Assembly: GCF_947500975.1 (NCBI RefSeq)
Contig: NZ_CANMUE010000004.1
Coordinates: 186,001 to 250,000, forward strand
From: an uncultured Polaribacter sp.
GTDB lineage: Bacteria > Bacteroidota > Bacteroidia > Flavobacteriales > Flavobacteriaceae
Direction: 5' to 3'
Length of the DNA: 64,000 nt
This document shows, one piece after another, positions 19,026 through 27,698 of this stretch; position 1 is the first letter of the stretch; every line of letters begins with the position of its first letter. The notes under the pieces are model-generated. The model was given only the letters and a program-made list of their open reading frames with translations, was not told the DNA's origin and made no database searches. Both the position numbers and the translations under genes were made by a program.

Positions 19026-20705
19026 TTATCTAGAAGGGTTTCTTGCTCTTCTTTTTTTCGTTGCCATTGGGCCAACTTTATCAGAAACACATCTAAAACC
19101 AATATAATTTGTTGCCATATATTCAGGTAAATAACGTCTTTGCGCAGGGTCTAACCAATACTCTCTATCACTCCAAGATCCTCCTTTATAAACTCTAGCG
19201 TTATCACTAATTAAAGTTGTTCTTTTTTTATTGTCATTTATAATAATATCCTTTCCTGAAATAGAATCTCTTACTCTGCTCGGTTCTTGTGGAGAATTAT
19301 ACATACTTGGTCTTGATGTAAATTGATCTTCGTCATCTTCATAAAATCTAGAAGAATTTAAATCTCCATCAGAAATATTAGAATTGTCAGCAACTGTAAA
19401 ATTTCTTCTTAAAGTTGTGTCATCTTTTGTGATTGGAACATATTTAATTGTACCAGGTAATTGTTTTGGTACTAATTTACCATTTGGTAAAACATCGTAT
19501 TCAACTTCAGCATCTTCCTCATTAGAAGCATAAACAAGTTTACCATCTTTGTCAATCATTTTTTTAGTAAAAAGATTTCCTCTAAAGTAATTAAAGTCAT
19601 TAGCTTCATTATCAATAATTGGCCTGTACACATCGGAAACCCATTCTGCAACATTACCAGACATATCATACAAACCAAAACCATTTGGAGGATATGACAT
19701 AATTTCATTTGGTATGTCAGCACCATCTGAGCTCCAACCAGGTAAACCACTGTATTGACCTTGCCCTTGTTTAAAGTTAGCTAATTGATCTCCTCTATTC
19801 CTTTTACCTTTAGACCTAGAATATTTACCATTCCAGGCATACTTCTTTCTACCTCTAATATTATTATATTCTCTATTTTCTATATTTGCTTTTGCAGCAA
19901 ATTCCCATTCAGCTTCAGTAGGTAATCTAAATCTTTGTGTTAAAATACCGTCAGCTTTTGTTATTTTTCTTCCTTTGAAGGCACCTTTTGCTAGTTTTGG
20001 GTCTCCTTTTTTTCTCAAAGTTCTTCCAACTCCTTTTTTGTAAACCGTTGTATCACCTTCAAATAATCTAGAAGCATCTGCTAAAAATACATCTGTGTCA
20101 AAGAAGTTGCTAATTGAATCTGTTTCAAAAATATTTGAAATATGTCCTTTATCAATTAAAGTTTTTAAATTTACAGCATTTGTTCGCCATTTACAATATT
20201 CGTTTGCTTGTAACCAGCTTACCCCTACAACTGGGTAATCAGCATATGCTGGATGTCTAAAATAGTTTTCAGATAAAATATCTGTATTTCCTAAGCTTTT
20301 TCTCCAAACCAAAGTATCTGGTAAAACTGAACTGTATATGTGTTTATATTTTTCTTCTGATGGAGGAAAAACATCTTTCATGTATTGGACATATAAAAAA
20401 TATTCAGAATTTGTAACTTCAGCTTCATCCATGTAAAAAGAACGAACATGAATTTTTTTAGGTGTAGTATTCCAATCAAACATTACATCATCCTGAACTT
20501 GTCCCATAGTAAATGAACCCCCTTCAACACCAACCATTCCTAAAGGAGGTTTTCCTTCAAAAGAAGTACCTTTTATATAGTTGCCACTTTTAGGATTGTT
20601 AAAAGATAGTCCCGTTAATCTAGATGTGTCAGTTCTAGCTTTATTACAATTTGCAAAAAGTAATGTTGTTAAAACGAATAATGTTATTTTAAATATGTTT
20701 TTCAT
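19026..20705 (-). CDS. gldJ: Gliding motility lipoprotein GldJ
   Basis: A 559-residue lipoprotein whose signal ends in the lipobox LLFANC (Cys at about 20). The body is a formylglycine-generating-enzyme (SUMF1-like) domain: GMVGVEGGSFTMGQ, VSWLQANEYCKWR, QRFRLPTEAEWEFAAKA, GLYDMSGNVAEWVSDV and RVYKGGSWSDREY, ending IGFRCVSD. Proteins of this layout in Flavobacterium are GldJ, which is needed for gliding and for T9SS function and forms helical tracks with GldK and other partners. It is transcribed away from porU/porV, and this gldJ-porU-porV arrangement is the one known from flavobacteria. Confidence 0.93.
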   Translation of the reverse strand: MKNIFKITLFVLTTLLFANCNKARTDTSRLTGLSFNNPKSGNYIKGTSFEGKPPLGMVGVEGGSFTMGQVQDDVMFDWNTTPKKIHVRSFYMDEAEVTNSEYFLYVQYMKDVFPPSEEKYKHIYSSVLPDTLVWRKSLGNTDILSENYFRHPAYADYPVVGVSWLQANEYCKWRTNAVNLKTLIDKGHISNIFETDSISNFFDTDVFLADASRLFEGDTTVYKKGVGRTLRKKGDPKLAKGAFKGRKITKADGILTQRFRLPTEAEWEFAAKANIENREYNNIRGRKKYAWNGKYSRSKGKRNRGDQLANFKQGQGQYSGLPGWSSDGADIPNEIMSYPPNGFGLYDMSGNVAEWVSDVYRPIIDNEANDFNYFRGNLFTKKMIDKDGKLVYASNEEDAEVEYDVLPNGKLVPKQLPGTIKYVPITKDDTTLRRNFTVADNSNISDGDLNSSRFYEDDEDQFTSRPSMYNSPQEPSRVRDSISGKDIIINDNKKRTTLISDNARVYKGGSWSDREYWLDPAQRRYLPEYMATNYIGFRCVSDKVGPMATKKRRARNPSR

Positions 20706-20849
20706 TTCCTAATTTAAAATTGATAGGTTTTTTATATAATGATGCAATTTACGACAAAAAAAAAATCTAACAAGTAAATTAATAATTTTAACTCGTCATT
20801 TTTTCTTGTATAAAATAATAAACGATTCCTTTTTTAATTTAGTATAATT

Positions 20850-20857
20850 TATCTTTG
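20850..20857 (+). promoter_or_regulatory. -7 box of the porU-porV transcript
   Basis: TATCTTTG fits TAnnTTTG. A start of transcription a few bases later would leave a leader of about 45 nt before the ATG at 20907. A T-rich TTTTTT tract about 18 bp upstream may stand in for the -33 element. Confidence 0.5.
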
Positions 20858-20906
20858 CTGAACTAAAATATACAGCAATTATTTGCGTTATTTGTTTACT
20901 GAATTT

Positions 20907-23900
20907 ATGAGGAAATTATTTTTATTTATTTTTTTAATTTCAATACATCAAATTAATTTTAGTCAGGTTAATAATTCTGTATTGTCTTCTGGAGATTGGT
21001 TTAAATTTTCTGTTGATACAACAGGGGGTTTTAAGATTGATAGAAATTTACTAGAGCAAATTGGTGTTTCTACAAATGGTTTAAATCCAAAAAAAATTCA
21101 TATTTATGGTAACGGAGGATCTCTATTACCAGTATTAAATAGTGATTTTAGATATGATGATTTACAAGAAAATGCTATTTATATCGAGGGTGAAAATGAC
21201 GCATCTTTTGATTCAAATGATTATATACTTTTTTATGCAAAAGGACCACATGATTGGGATATAGACCCTGTTAGCAATACAGTTGATCATCAGCAAAATA
21301 TTTATTCTGATAAGGCATATTATTTTATTACCGTAAATGATACCGATGGAAAAAGAATTCAAAATAAGAGTGTAAATAATAATAATTCAAATGCTCAAAT
21401 TACTGTTTTTGATGATTTTACTTTTTATGAAAAAGATGAAATAAATCTTTTGGGAGCTGGAACCCAATGGTTTTCTAGTGAGGATTTTAATTTAGAAAAT
21501 ATTAAAAGTTTTAATATTCCATTTAAAAATGCATTGCTAAATTCAGAAGTAAGTTTAAGTGTTAGAGGGGTATCAAATTCTGTAGTTGTATCTTCAATGC
21601 AAATTAATGCGCAAGGTGTAGATGTTTTAACTTTAGATTATTCTGCAGTTATTTCTGGTTCTTTAAACAAAGCGAATGCTATAGAAAGAGATGTAAGTTT
21701 TATTAATAATTCTGATGTTATTGAGTTAACAATTACATATAACAACAATGGTAATCCTTCAGCAAGTGCTTATTTAGATTTTATTGAAGTTGTAGGGAAA
21801 AAGGAATTGAAATTTTCTGACTTTCAATTTTCTTTCAGAAGTTTTGAGCAAGTATCAATTACCGGAAATGTTGAGTATGTAATTGAGAACGGTAGTTCAG
21901 CCTTTCAAGTTTGGGATGTAACCGACCCAATTTCACCTCAAAATATTTCAAATCAAAGTACCGATACTAATTTTATTTTTAAAGATAATGCAGGTGCTTT
22001 AAAAGAATATATTATTTTAAATGAAACTGACTTTTACATTCCAGAAGTTGTTGAAAATTCAAAAATTACAAATCAGAATTTACATGCATTAAAAGACATA
22101 AATTATATTGTAATTACAAATTCAGAACTTTCTGGACAAGCACAAAGGTTAGCAGATTATCATCAAATAAACTCTAACTTAACCACAAAAGTTGTTCTCT
22201 TAGATGAAATTTATAATGAATTTGCTTCTGGCTCTAAAGACATAACAGGAATTAGAGATTTTTTAAAGCATGTTTATTCTACAAACTCATCCGAAGATAA
22301 AAAGCTAAAATATGTCTGTTTTTTTGGAGATGCATCTTATGATTATAAAGACAGAATTACCGGTAATAACAATATTGTTCCTGTAAAATTATCCGACATT
22401 AGTTTTAATCTAGCAAACTCATATGTTACAGATGATTTTTTTGTAATGTTAGAAGATGACGAAGGAACCATGTCTATTTCACATACAATTGATGTAGCAT
22501 CAAGTAGAATACCTGTTTCAACAATAGCAGAAGCAACGATTGTAGTTGATAAAATTTTAAATTATTATGGTGCAGAGTCTATAGGAGACTGGCGAAATAC
22601 AATAACACTTTTAGCAGATGATATTGATGCTAGTGGTGAAGAAGTTTTAGAACAAGGAGTAGAATCTATTGCTGATGAAATTAAGAATAATAAACCAATT
22701 TTTAATGTCAATAAAATATATGCTGATGCCTATGTACAGCAAAACTCTTCAGGAGGGGAACGTTATCCAGAAGTAAATGAGGCCATTGCAAATGCTATTG
22801 AAAAAGGTACTTTGGTATTTGATTATTTTGGACATGGCGGTGAGGATGGTTTTGCTTCAGAAAGAATTTTAGACAATACTCAAATTCAAGCTTTTAATAA
22901 TTTTAATACACTACCACTTTTAATAACTGTTACTTGTGATTTTTCTAGATTTGATAATCCAAATAGAATTACTGCTGGTGAGTTAACTTTAAAAAATGCA
23001 ACTGGTGGTTCAGCTAGTATGATTACTACTACAAGAGAAGTTTATATTTCTACTGGACAAAGTTTTAACGAAGAATTGATTAGAGTTTTATTGGCTTTTA
23101 ATGATGAAGATCTTACAGTAGCAGAAGGATTAATGGCTACTAAAAACGAATTTTCAAGTACTCAGAAGTTCTTTATTTTTCACTTTGGAGATCCAGCAAT
23201 GAAGTTAGCAGTACCAAAGCCAAATATTAGAATTACTAAAATGAATGATAAAGATATTACACAATCTTTAGATACAATTAAAGCTTTGTCAAAAGTTAAA
23301 TTTGAGGGGGTAATTACCGATAATTCAAATACTATTTTAAGTGATTTTAATGGTTCTTTATCTACAACAGTTTTTGACAAACCTATAGATAAAGTAACCT
23401 TAGATAATGATGGTTTTGGTATAACAATGCCTTTTGATACTCAAGATAGTAAATTGTTTAGAGGAAAATCTTCTGTAGTAAACGGAACATTTAGTTTTGA
23501 TTTTATTGTGCCTAAAGATATAAAAGTTGCTTACGGAAAAGGAAAATTAAGTTTTTATGCAGAAAATGGAGAAATTGATAAATCTGGTTATAATTTTGAT
23601 GTAGTTGTTGGTGGTATTAATGAAGATGCTCCAGAAGACAATGTTGGTCCTGAAATAAAATTATTTATGAATGATGAATCTTTTATTGATGGAGGTAATA
23701 CAAATACATCGCCAAATTTAATAGCAGTTTTATCTGATGAAAGCGGAATAAATACTTCCATAACAGCTGTAGATCATGATATTGTAGCCGTTTTAGATGG
23801 AGATACATCAAATCCTATTGTATTAAATGATTTTTATGAAACAGAATTAAACGATTATACAAACGGAAAAGTGATTTATAGATTAAGAGATCTTGAAGTT

Positions 23901-24302
23901 GGACCCCATACAATAAAAATAAAAGCTTGGGATACTTACAATAACTCTTCAGAAACTACGTTGAATTTTGTAGTTATAAGTGACGCCATTTTAAATTTAG
24001 AAAATGTGCTTAACTATCCAAATCCTTTTGTTAATTATACAGAGTTTTGGTTTAATCATAATAAGCCAAATGAATCATTAGAAGTTCAAATTCAAATTTT
24101 TACAGTTTCAGGTAAATTAGTAAAAACAATTAATCAAAACATACAAACAACAGGTAGTTTATCAAGAAGTATAAATTGGAACGGTTTGGATGATTTTGGT
24201 AACAAAATAGGAAAAGGAGTTTATATCTATAAATTAAAAGTAAAATCAACAATAAGTAATCTAGTTTCAGAGAAGTATGAAAAATTAGTAATTCTTCAAT
24301 AA
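20907..24302 (+). CDS. porU: Type IX secretion C-terminal signal peptidase PorU
   Basis: The ATG at 20907 gives 1131 residues starting with a classical signal peptide (RKLFLFIFLISI then FSQ). An in-frame TTG at 20883 would only add eight residues before it. The central domain is a gingipain-type C25 cysteine peptidase. His643 lies in FGHGGEDG and Cys677 in TVTCDFSRF, 34 residues apart, much like the gingipain pair. The C-terminus has YPNPF and a FlgD-like fold (GKLVKTI, GKGVYIYKLKV) resembling a T9SS sorting domain. PorU removes the C-terminal signal of T9SS cargo at the cell surface and attaches the cargo to lipid, working with PorV, which is encoded 38 bp downstream. Confidence 0.93.
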   Translation: MRKLFLFIFLISIHQINFSQVNNSVLSSGDWFKFSVDTTGGFKIDRNLLEQIGVSTNGLNPKKIHIYGNGGSLLPVLNSDFRYDDLQENAIYIEGENDASFDSNDYILFYAKGPHDWDIDPVSNTVDHQQNIYSDKAYYFITVNDTDGKRIQNKSVNNNNSNAQITVFDDFTFYEKDEINLLGAGTQWFSSEDFNLENIKSFNIPFKNALLNSEVSLSVRGVSNSVVVSSMQINAQGVDVLTLDYSAVISGSLNKANAIERDVSFINNSDVIELTITYNNNGNPSASAYLDFIEVVGKKELKFSDFQFSFRSFEQVSITGNVEYVIENGSSAFQVWDVTDPISPQNISNQSTDTNFIFKDNAGALKEYIILNETDFYIPEVVENSKITNQNLHALKDINYIVITNSELSGQAQRLADYHQINSNLTTKVVLLDEIYNEFASGSKDITGIRDFLKHVYSTNSSEDKKLKYVCFFGDASYDYKDRITGNNNIVPVKLSDISFNLANSYVTDDFFVMLEDDEGTMSISHTIDVASSRIPVSTIAEATIVVDKILNYYGAESIGDWRNTITLLADDIDASGEEVLEQGVESIADEIKNNKPIFNVNKIYADAYVQQNSSGGERYPEVNEAIANAIEKGTLVFDYFGHGGEDGFASERILDNTQIQAFNNFNTLPLLITVTCDFSRFDNPNRITAGELTLKNATGGSASMITTTREVYISTGQSFNEELIRVLLAFNDEDLTVAEGLMATKNEFSSTQKFFIFHFGDPAMKLAVPKPNIRITKMNDKDITQSLDTIKALSKVKFEGVITDNSNTILSDFNGSLSTTVFDKPIDKVTLDNDGFGITMPFDTQDSKLFRGKSSVVNGTFSFDFIVPKDIKVAYGKGKLSFYAENGEIDKSGYNFDVVVGGINEDAPEDNVGPEIKLFMNDESFIDGGNTNTSPNLIAVLSDESGINTSITAVDHDIVAVLDGDTSNPIVLNDFYETELNDYTNGKVIYRLRDLEVGPHTIKIKAWDTYNNSSETTLNFVVISDAILNLENVLNYPNPFVNYTEFWFNHNKPNESLEVQIQIFTVSGKLVKTINQNIQTTGSLSRSINWNGLDDFGNKIGKGVYIYKLKVKSTISNLVSEKYEKLVILQ

Positions 24303-24340
24303 AATTTAGATATTTGCTAAACTAACAATAACAATAAAAG

Positions 24341-25474
24341 ATGAGAAAAGTAATTTTATTTATTGCACTTTGTGCATTTATAAGTATTAAATGTGTAGGA
24401 CAAACAGATACTCAACAAACTGGTGGAATTACTACTGCAACCCCTTTTTTATTAATAGTACCAGATGCTAGAGCAGGTGGAATGGGAGATATGGGTGTTG
24501 CAACATCTGCAGATGCATTTTCATTATTTCATAATGCAGCAAAAATGACTTTTAGTGATCGTCAAATAAAAACAGGTATCACTTATTCTCCTTGGTTGCG
24601 AAATTTGACAAATGATATTTTTATAGGAAGTGGTTCATATATTAATAGATTTAGCGAAAATGCAGCATGGGGTGCAGACTTTAAATATTTTTCTTTAGGT
24701 CAAATAAATTTAACAACAGATACTGGTTTGGATAATGGAACCATAAACCCAAATGAGCTTGTTTTTACCGGATCATATGCATTAAAATTAAGTGAAACTT
24801 TTTCTATGGGGGTAGGTTTAAAATATTTACGTTCTAATTTAGCTTTTAATGGTACTGCAGGTAATACCTTGCAACCAATTAATTCTTTTGGAGTAGATAT
24901 TTCTGGATATTATCAATCTGAAGAAGATAATTATGGAAATTTTAATGGGCGATATAGAATTGGTTTTAATATTGCCAATATTGGACCAAAAGTTTCTTAT
25001 ACACCAGGTACAGGTGAGTCAGATTTTATTCCTACAAATTTAAAGTTTGGTGGTGGATTTGATTTTATTTTAGATGATTATAACATTATTTCTACAAATG
25101 TTGAGTTTACAAAGTTGTTAGTTCCAACTCCACAATTAGATGGTTCAGAAGAAGACCAAGGTTGGATAAGCGGAATTTTCACTTCTTTTGGTGATGCTCC
25201 AGGTGGATTTAGTGAAGAGTTAAAAGAATTTACGTATGCTTTTGGTGCTGAGTATTTATATAATAATGCTTTTGCAATAAGAGCAGGATATTTTCATGAA
25301 AGTGAAGATAAAGGAAATAGGCAATATTTTACTTTAGGAGGTGGTTTTAAAACCAATGCTTTAAATGTTGATTTATCTTATTTAATAAATTCTTCTGATG
25401 TAAATAACCCATTAGAAAACTCATTACGATTTTCTTTATCATTTGATTTAGGAGAAATCTATGACAATTATTAA
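24341..25474 (+). CDS. porV: Type IX secretion outer-membrane protein PorV (LptO)
   Basis: A 377-residue outer-membrane beta-barrel of the FadL-like superfamily with an N-terminal signal peptide (KVILFIALCAFIS). The conserved opening ITTATPFLLIVPDARAGGMG, followed by SLFHNAAKM, is characteristic of PorV. The end SLRFSLSFDLG is a typical terminal strand. PorV shuttles cargo from the SprA channel to the attachment complex. It follows porU in the same direction with a 38-bp gap, and the pair ends at the terminator at 25509. Confidence 0.92.
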   Translation: MRKVILFIALCAFISIKCVGQTDTQQTGGITTATPFLLIVPDARAGGMGDMGVATSADAFSLFHNAAKMTFSDRQIKTGITYSPWLRNLTNDIFIGSGSYINRFSENAAWGADFKYFSLGQINLTTDTGLDNGTINPNELVFTGSYALKLSETFSMGVGLKYLRSNLAFNGTAGNTLQPINSFGVDISGYYQSEEDNYGNFNGRYRIGFNIANIGPKVSYTPGTGESDFIPTNLKFGGGFDFILDDYNIISTNVEFTKLLVPTPQLDGSEEDQGWISGIFTSFGDAPGGFSEELKEFTYAFGAEYLYNNAFAIRAGYFHESEDKGNRQYFTLGGGFKTNALNVDLSYLINSSDVNNPLENSLRFSLSFDLGEIYDNY

Positions 25475-25508
25475 ATTTGATAAACTATTAGTAAGTTTAT
25501 AACAATAT

Positions 25509-25540
25509 AAAAGCAGTCAAATAAAGGCTGCTTTTTTTGA
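25509..25540 (+). terminator. Terminator after porV
   Basis: Stem AAGCAG / CTGCTT (25511-25516 with 25528-25533) followed by seven T. It ends about 13 nt before the cdd start codon, so little space remains for a separate cdd promoter. Confidence 0.65.
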
Positions 25541-25551
25541 CCTCATAAATC

Positions 25552-26034
25552 ATGAAAAAAATTAACATAGCAACACCAGCAATTGTGTTTAGTAATGTTT
25601 CAGAACTTTCTGTTGCAGATAAATTATTAATGGATAAAGCAATTGAAGCAAGGAAAAAAGCATATGCTCCTTATTCAAAATTTAATGTTGGTGCTGCCAT
25701 ATTGTTAGAAAATAATGAAATTATTTTAGGTAATAACCAAGAAAATGCTGCCTATCCTTCTGGTATGTGTGCAGAAAGAGTTGCTATTTGGAGAGTAGGA
25801 TCAGAATTTCCGGATGTCAAGATTTTAAAGTTAGCAATTACTGCAAGTTCTTTAATTAAAAAAGTTGATAAACCTATTGGTCCATGTGGGGCATGTAGAC
25901 AATCTTTGTCAGAATATGAAATCAAACAGAAGCAACCATTCCAAGTTTTATTTATGGGAGAAGTTGGTGAAATTGTAAAAACAGAATCATTACTTTCTTT
26001 ATTACCCTTTTCTTTTGATAGCTCATATTTATAA
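25552..26034 (+). CDS. cdd: Cytidine deaminase
   Basis: A 160-residue zinc enzyme that deaminates cytidine and deoxycytidine in pyrimidine salvage. The substrate motif APYSKFNVGAAIL is near residue 40. The catalytic Glu belongs to the segment MCAERVAIW (Cys ligand plus C-A-E), and the remaining zinc cysteines are in PIGPCGACRQSL. The length and the three-cysteine pattern fit the homotetrameric class. Its stop overlaps the start of the next gene as TAATG, so the two are translated as a pair. Confidence 0.92.
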   Translation: MKKINIATPAIVFSNVSELSVADKLLMDKAIEARKKAYAPYSKFNVGAAILLENNEIILGNNQENAAYPSGMCAERVAIWRVGSEFPDVKILKLAITASSLIKKVDKPIGPCGACRQSLSEYEIKQKQPFQVLFMGEVGEIVKTESLLSLLPFSFDSSYL

Positions 26035-26420
26035 TGAAAAAAGATATTAATTCTAGAAAAGACATTAAATTAATAATTAGTAAATTTTATGATAAATTAT
26101 TGGTTGATGAAAAAATGAATCCCTTTTTTGAAGAAATTGTGACTCAAAATCAACTTGAACATCATTTAGAAATTATTTCAGATTTTTGGAATGATATTAT
26201 TTTCGATACCATGTCTTACCAAAGTAATGTAATGCAAAAGCATCTTCATAAAAATTCTTTTTTAAACTTTACAAAAGAACATTTTACGATTTGGATATCG
26301 TATTTTTTTGATACAATTGATACTTCTTTTATTGGAGAAAATTCAGAAATGATGAAATCCAGAGCCCAATCTATTGCTACGGTTATGCAGCTTAAAATGA
26401 ATATTTATAATAATAGTTAG
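26034..26420 (+). CDS. Group III truncated hemoglobin
   Basis: A 128-residue globin. The layout ISKFYDKLLVDEKMNPFF (A/B helices), FWNDIIF (E helix region), MQKHLHKN with the likely proximal-histidine segment, and FTKEHFTIWISYFFDTI (G helix) matches group III truncated hemoglobins. These bind oxygen or nitric oxide and are usually linked to nitrosative stress or respiration. It starts inside the cdd stop codon (TAATG). Why a deaminase and a globin share an operon is not evident. The heme-ligand assignment is by pattern only. Confidence 0.8.
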   Translation: MKKDINSRKDIKLIISKFYDKLLVDEKMNPFFEEIVTQNQLEHHLEIISDFWNDIIFDTMSYQSNVMQKHLHKNSFLNFTKEHFTIWISYFFDTIDTSFIGENSEMMKSRAQSIATVMQLKMNIYNNS

Positions 26421-26466
26421 TCTTTTTTATACTTAAAATAAATTATCATTTTACTTATTTGGATTT

Positions 26467-26494
26467 AATATTGTTATGCACGCATAGCAAATAA
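26467..26494 (+). promoter_or_regulatory. Putative MarR operator upstream of the KAS III-like gene
   Basis: GTTATGCACGCATAG at 26473-26487 is an imperfect palindrome. It matches 14 of 15 bases of the site at 56620-56634 beside the marR gene. It lies just upstream of the -7 box at 26511, overlapping the expected -33 region, where a bound repressor would block the promoter. Confidence 0.6.
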
Positions 26495-26510
26495 TCTAAT
26501 TTCTGTTTTA

Positions 26511-26518
26511 TAGTTTTG
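26511..26518 (+). promoter_or_regulatory. -7 box of the KAS III-like gene
   Basis: TAGTTTTG is a full match to TAnnTTTG, 17 nt before the ATG at 26536. No TTG -33 box is visible, and the MarR-like palindrome occupies that region. Confidence 0.5.
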
Positions 26519-26535
26519 ATATAAAATATTTTAAG

Positions 26536-27600
26536 ATGATTTCTTCAAAAATTACAGGAACAGGAACCTTTATACCAAGTATTAAAAAAGAAAATACAGA
26601 TTTTTTAAACGATGAGTTTTTAAATTCTGATGGTTCTATATTTAATTCAAATAATGATGTAATTATTGATAAATTTAAAGCAATAACTGGTATTGAAGAA
26701 AGGCGTTATGCTAAAGATGAATATACAACTTCAGATCTAGCATTTTTTGCTGCACAAAAGGCAATTGAAGATGCTAAAGTTAACCCTGAAGAATTAGATT
26801 ACATTATTTTAGCTCATAACTTTGGAGATGTTAAAAAAGGAACAATTCAAAGTGATATGCTGCCAAGTATTGCAACAAGAGTCAAATTTAAATTAGGAAT
26901 AGAAAACCCTAATTGTGTTGCTTATGATATCTTATTTGGGTGCCCGGGTTGGGTTGAAGGCGTAATTCAAGCACAAGCTTTTATCAAAGCGGGTATTGCC
27001 AAAAAATGTTTAGTAATTGGAGCAGAAACTTTATCAAGAGTTATTGATAAGTATGATAGAGATTCTATGATTTATAGTGATGGTGCTGGAGCATGTATTG
27101 TAGAGGAAACTATTGAGAAAGATTCTGGTATTTTAAGTCATGCTTCTCAAACTTTTTCAAAAGAAGAAGCTTATTTTTTACACTTTAAAGGTTCTTATAA
27201 TCAAAATGAAGACAAGGATATACGTTATATAAAAATGTTTGGACGTAAGATTTATGAGTTTGCTTTAACAAATGTCCCTTTAGCTATGAAATCTGCATTA
27301 GAGAAAAGTGGTTTGAATATAGATGATGTAAAAAAAATATTTATCCATCAAGCAAATGAAAAAATGGATGAGGCAATTATAAAACGCTTTTTTAGATTGT
27401 TTAAAAAACCTGTTCCCGATGGTGTAATGCCTATGAGTATTCATAAATTAGGAAATAGTTCAGTTGCAACTGTGCCTACATTATTAGATTTGGTTATTAG
27501 AGGAAAAATTGAAAATCAAAAAGTAGAAAAAGGAGATGTAATTATTCTAGCCTCTGTTGGTGCTGGTATGAATATTAATGCAATTGTTTATAAGTACTAA
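26536..27600 (+). CDS. Beta-ketoacyl-ACP synthase III (FabH)-like condensing enzyme
   Basis: A 354-residue thiolase-fold enzyme with the KAS III triad: Cys136 in ILFGCPGWVEG, His271 in FIHQANEKM and Asn307 in KLGNSSVATVP. It is longer than housekeeping FabH (about 320 residues) and has the divergent N-terminus typical of secondary KAS III proteins, some of which use medium-chain acyl-CoA. It stands alone, outside any fatty-acid synthesis cluster. The MarR-type site before it matches the operators of the beta-oxidation operon at 50.6-56.6 kb. A role joining acyl-CoA pools to lipid synthesis is therefore plausible but inferred. Confidence 0.82.
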   Translation: MISSKITGTGTFIPSIKKENTDFLNDEFLNSDGSIFNSNNDVIIDKFKAITGIEERRYAKDEYTTSDLAFFAAQKAIEDAKVNPEELDYIILAHNFGDVKKGTIQSDMLPSIATRVKFKLGIENPNCVAYDILFGCPGWVEGVIQAQAFIKAGIAKKCLVIGAETLSRVIDKYDRDSMIYSDGAGACIVEETIEKDSGILSHASQTFSKEEAYFLHFKGSYNQNEDKDIRYIKMFGRKIYEFALTNVPLAMKSALEKSGLNIDDVKKIFIHQANEKMDEAIIKRFFRLFKKPVPDGVMPMSIHKLGNSSVATVPTLLDLVIRGKIENQKVEKGDVIILASVGAGMNINAIVYKY

Positions 27601-27687
27601 TTGATACGAATTCTACCAACTTTTAACGAATTCTAATTTATCCTTAAAAAATCTTAAAATCAGTATTTAAAATTTAATCTGAAATAG

Positions 27688-27695
27688 TATTTTTG
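27688..27695 (+). promoter_or_regulatory. -7 box directly before the guaA start
   Basis: TATTTTTG is a full match to TAnnTTTG. A TTTA at 27666-27669 lies 18 bp upstream as a possible -33 box. The -7 box ends only three bases before the ATG at 27699, which predicts an extremely short leader or none. Confidence 0.55.
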
Positions 27696-27698
27696 CGC

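Noticed and set aside
20883..20906. TTG start for PorU
   Set aside because: The ATG at 20907 begins a classical signal peptide. The earlier codon only adds residues ahead of it.
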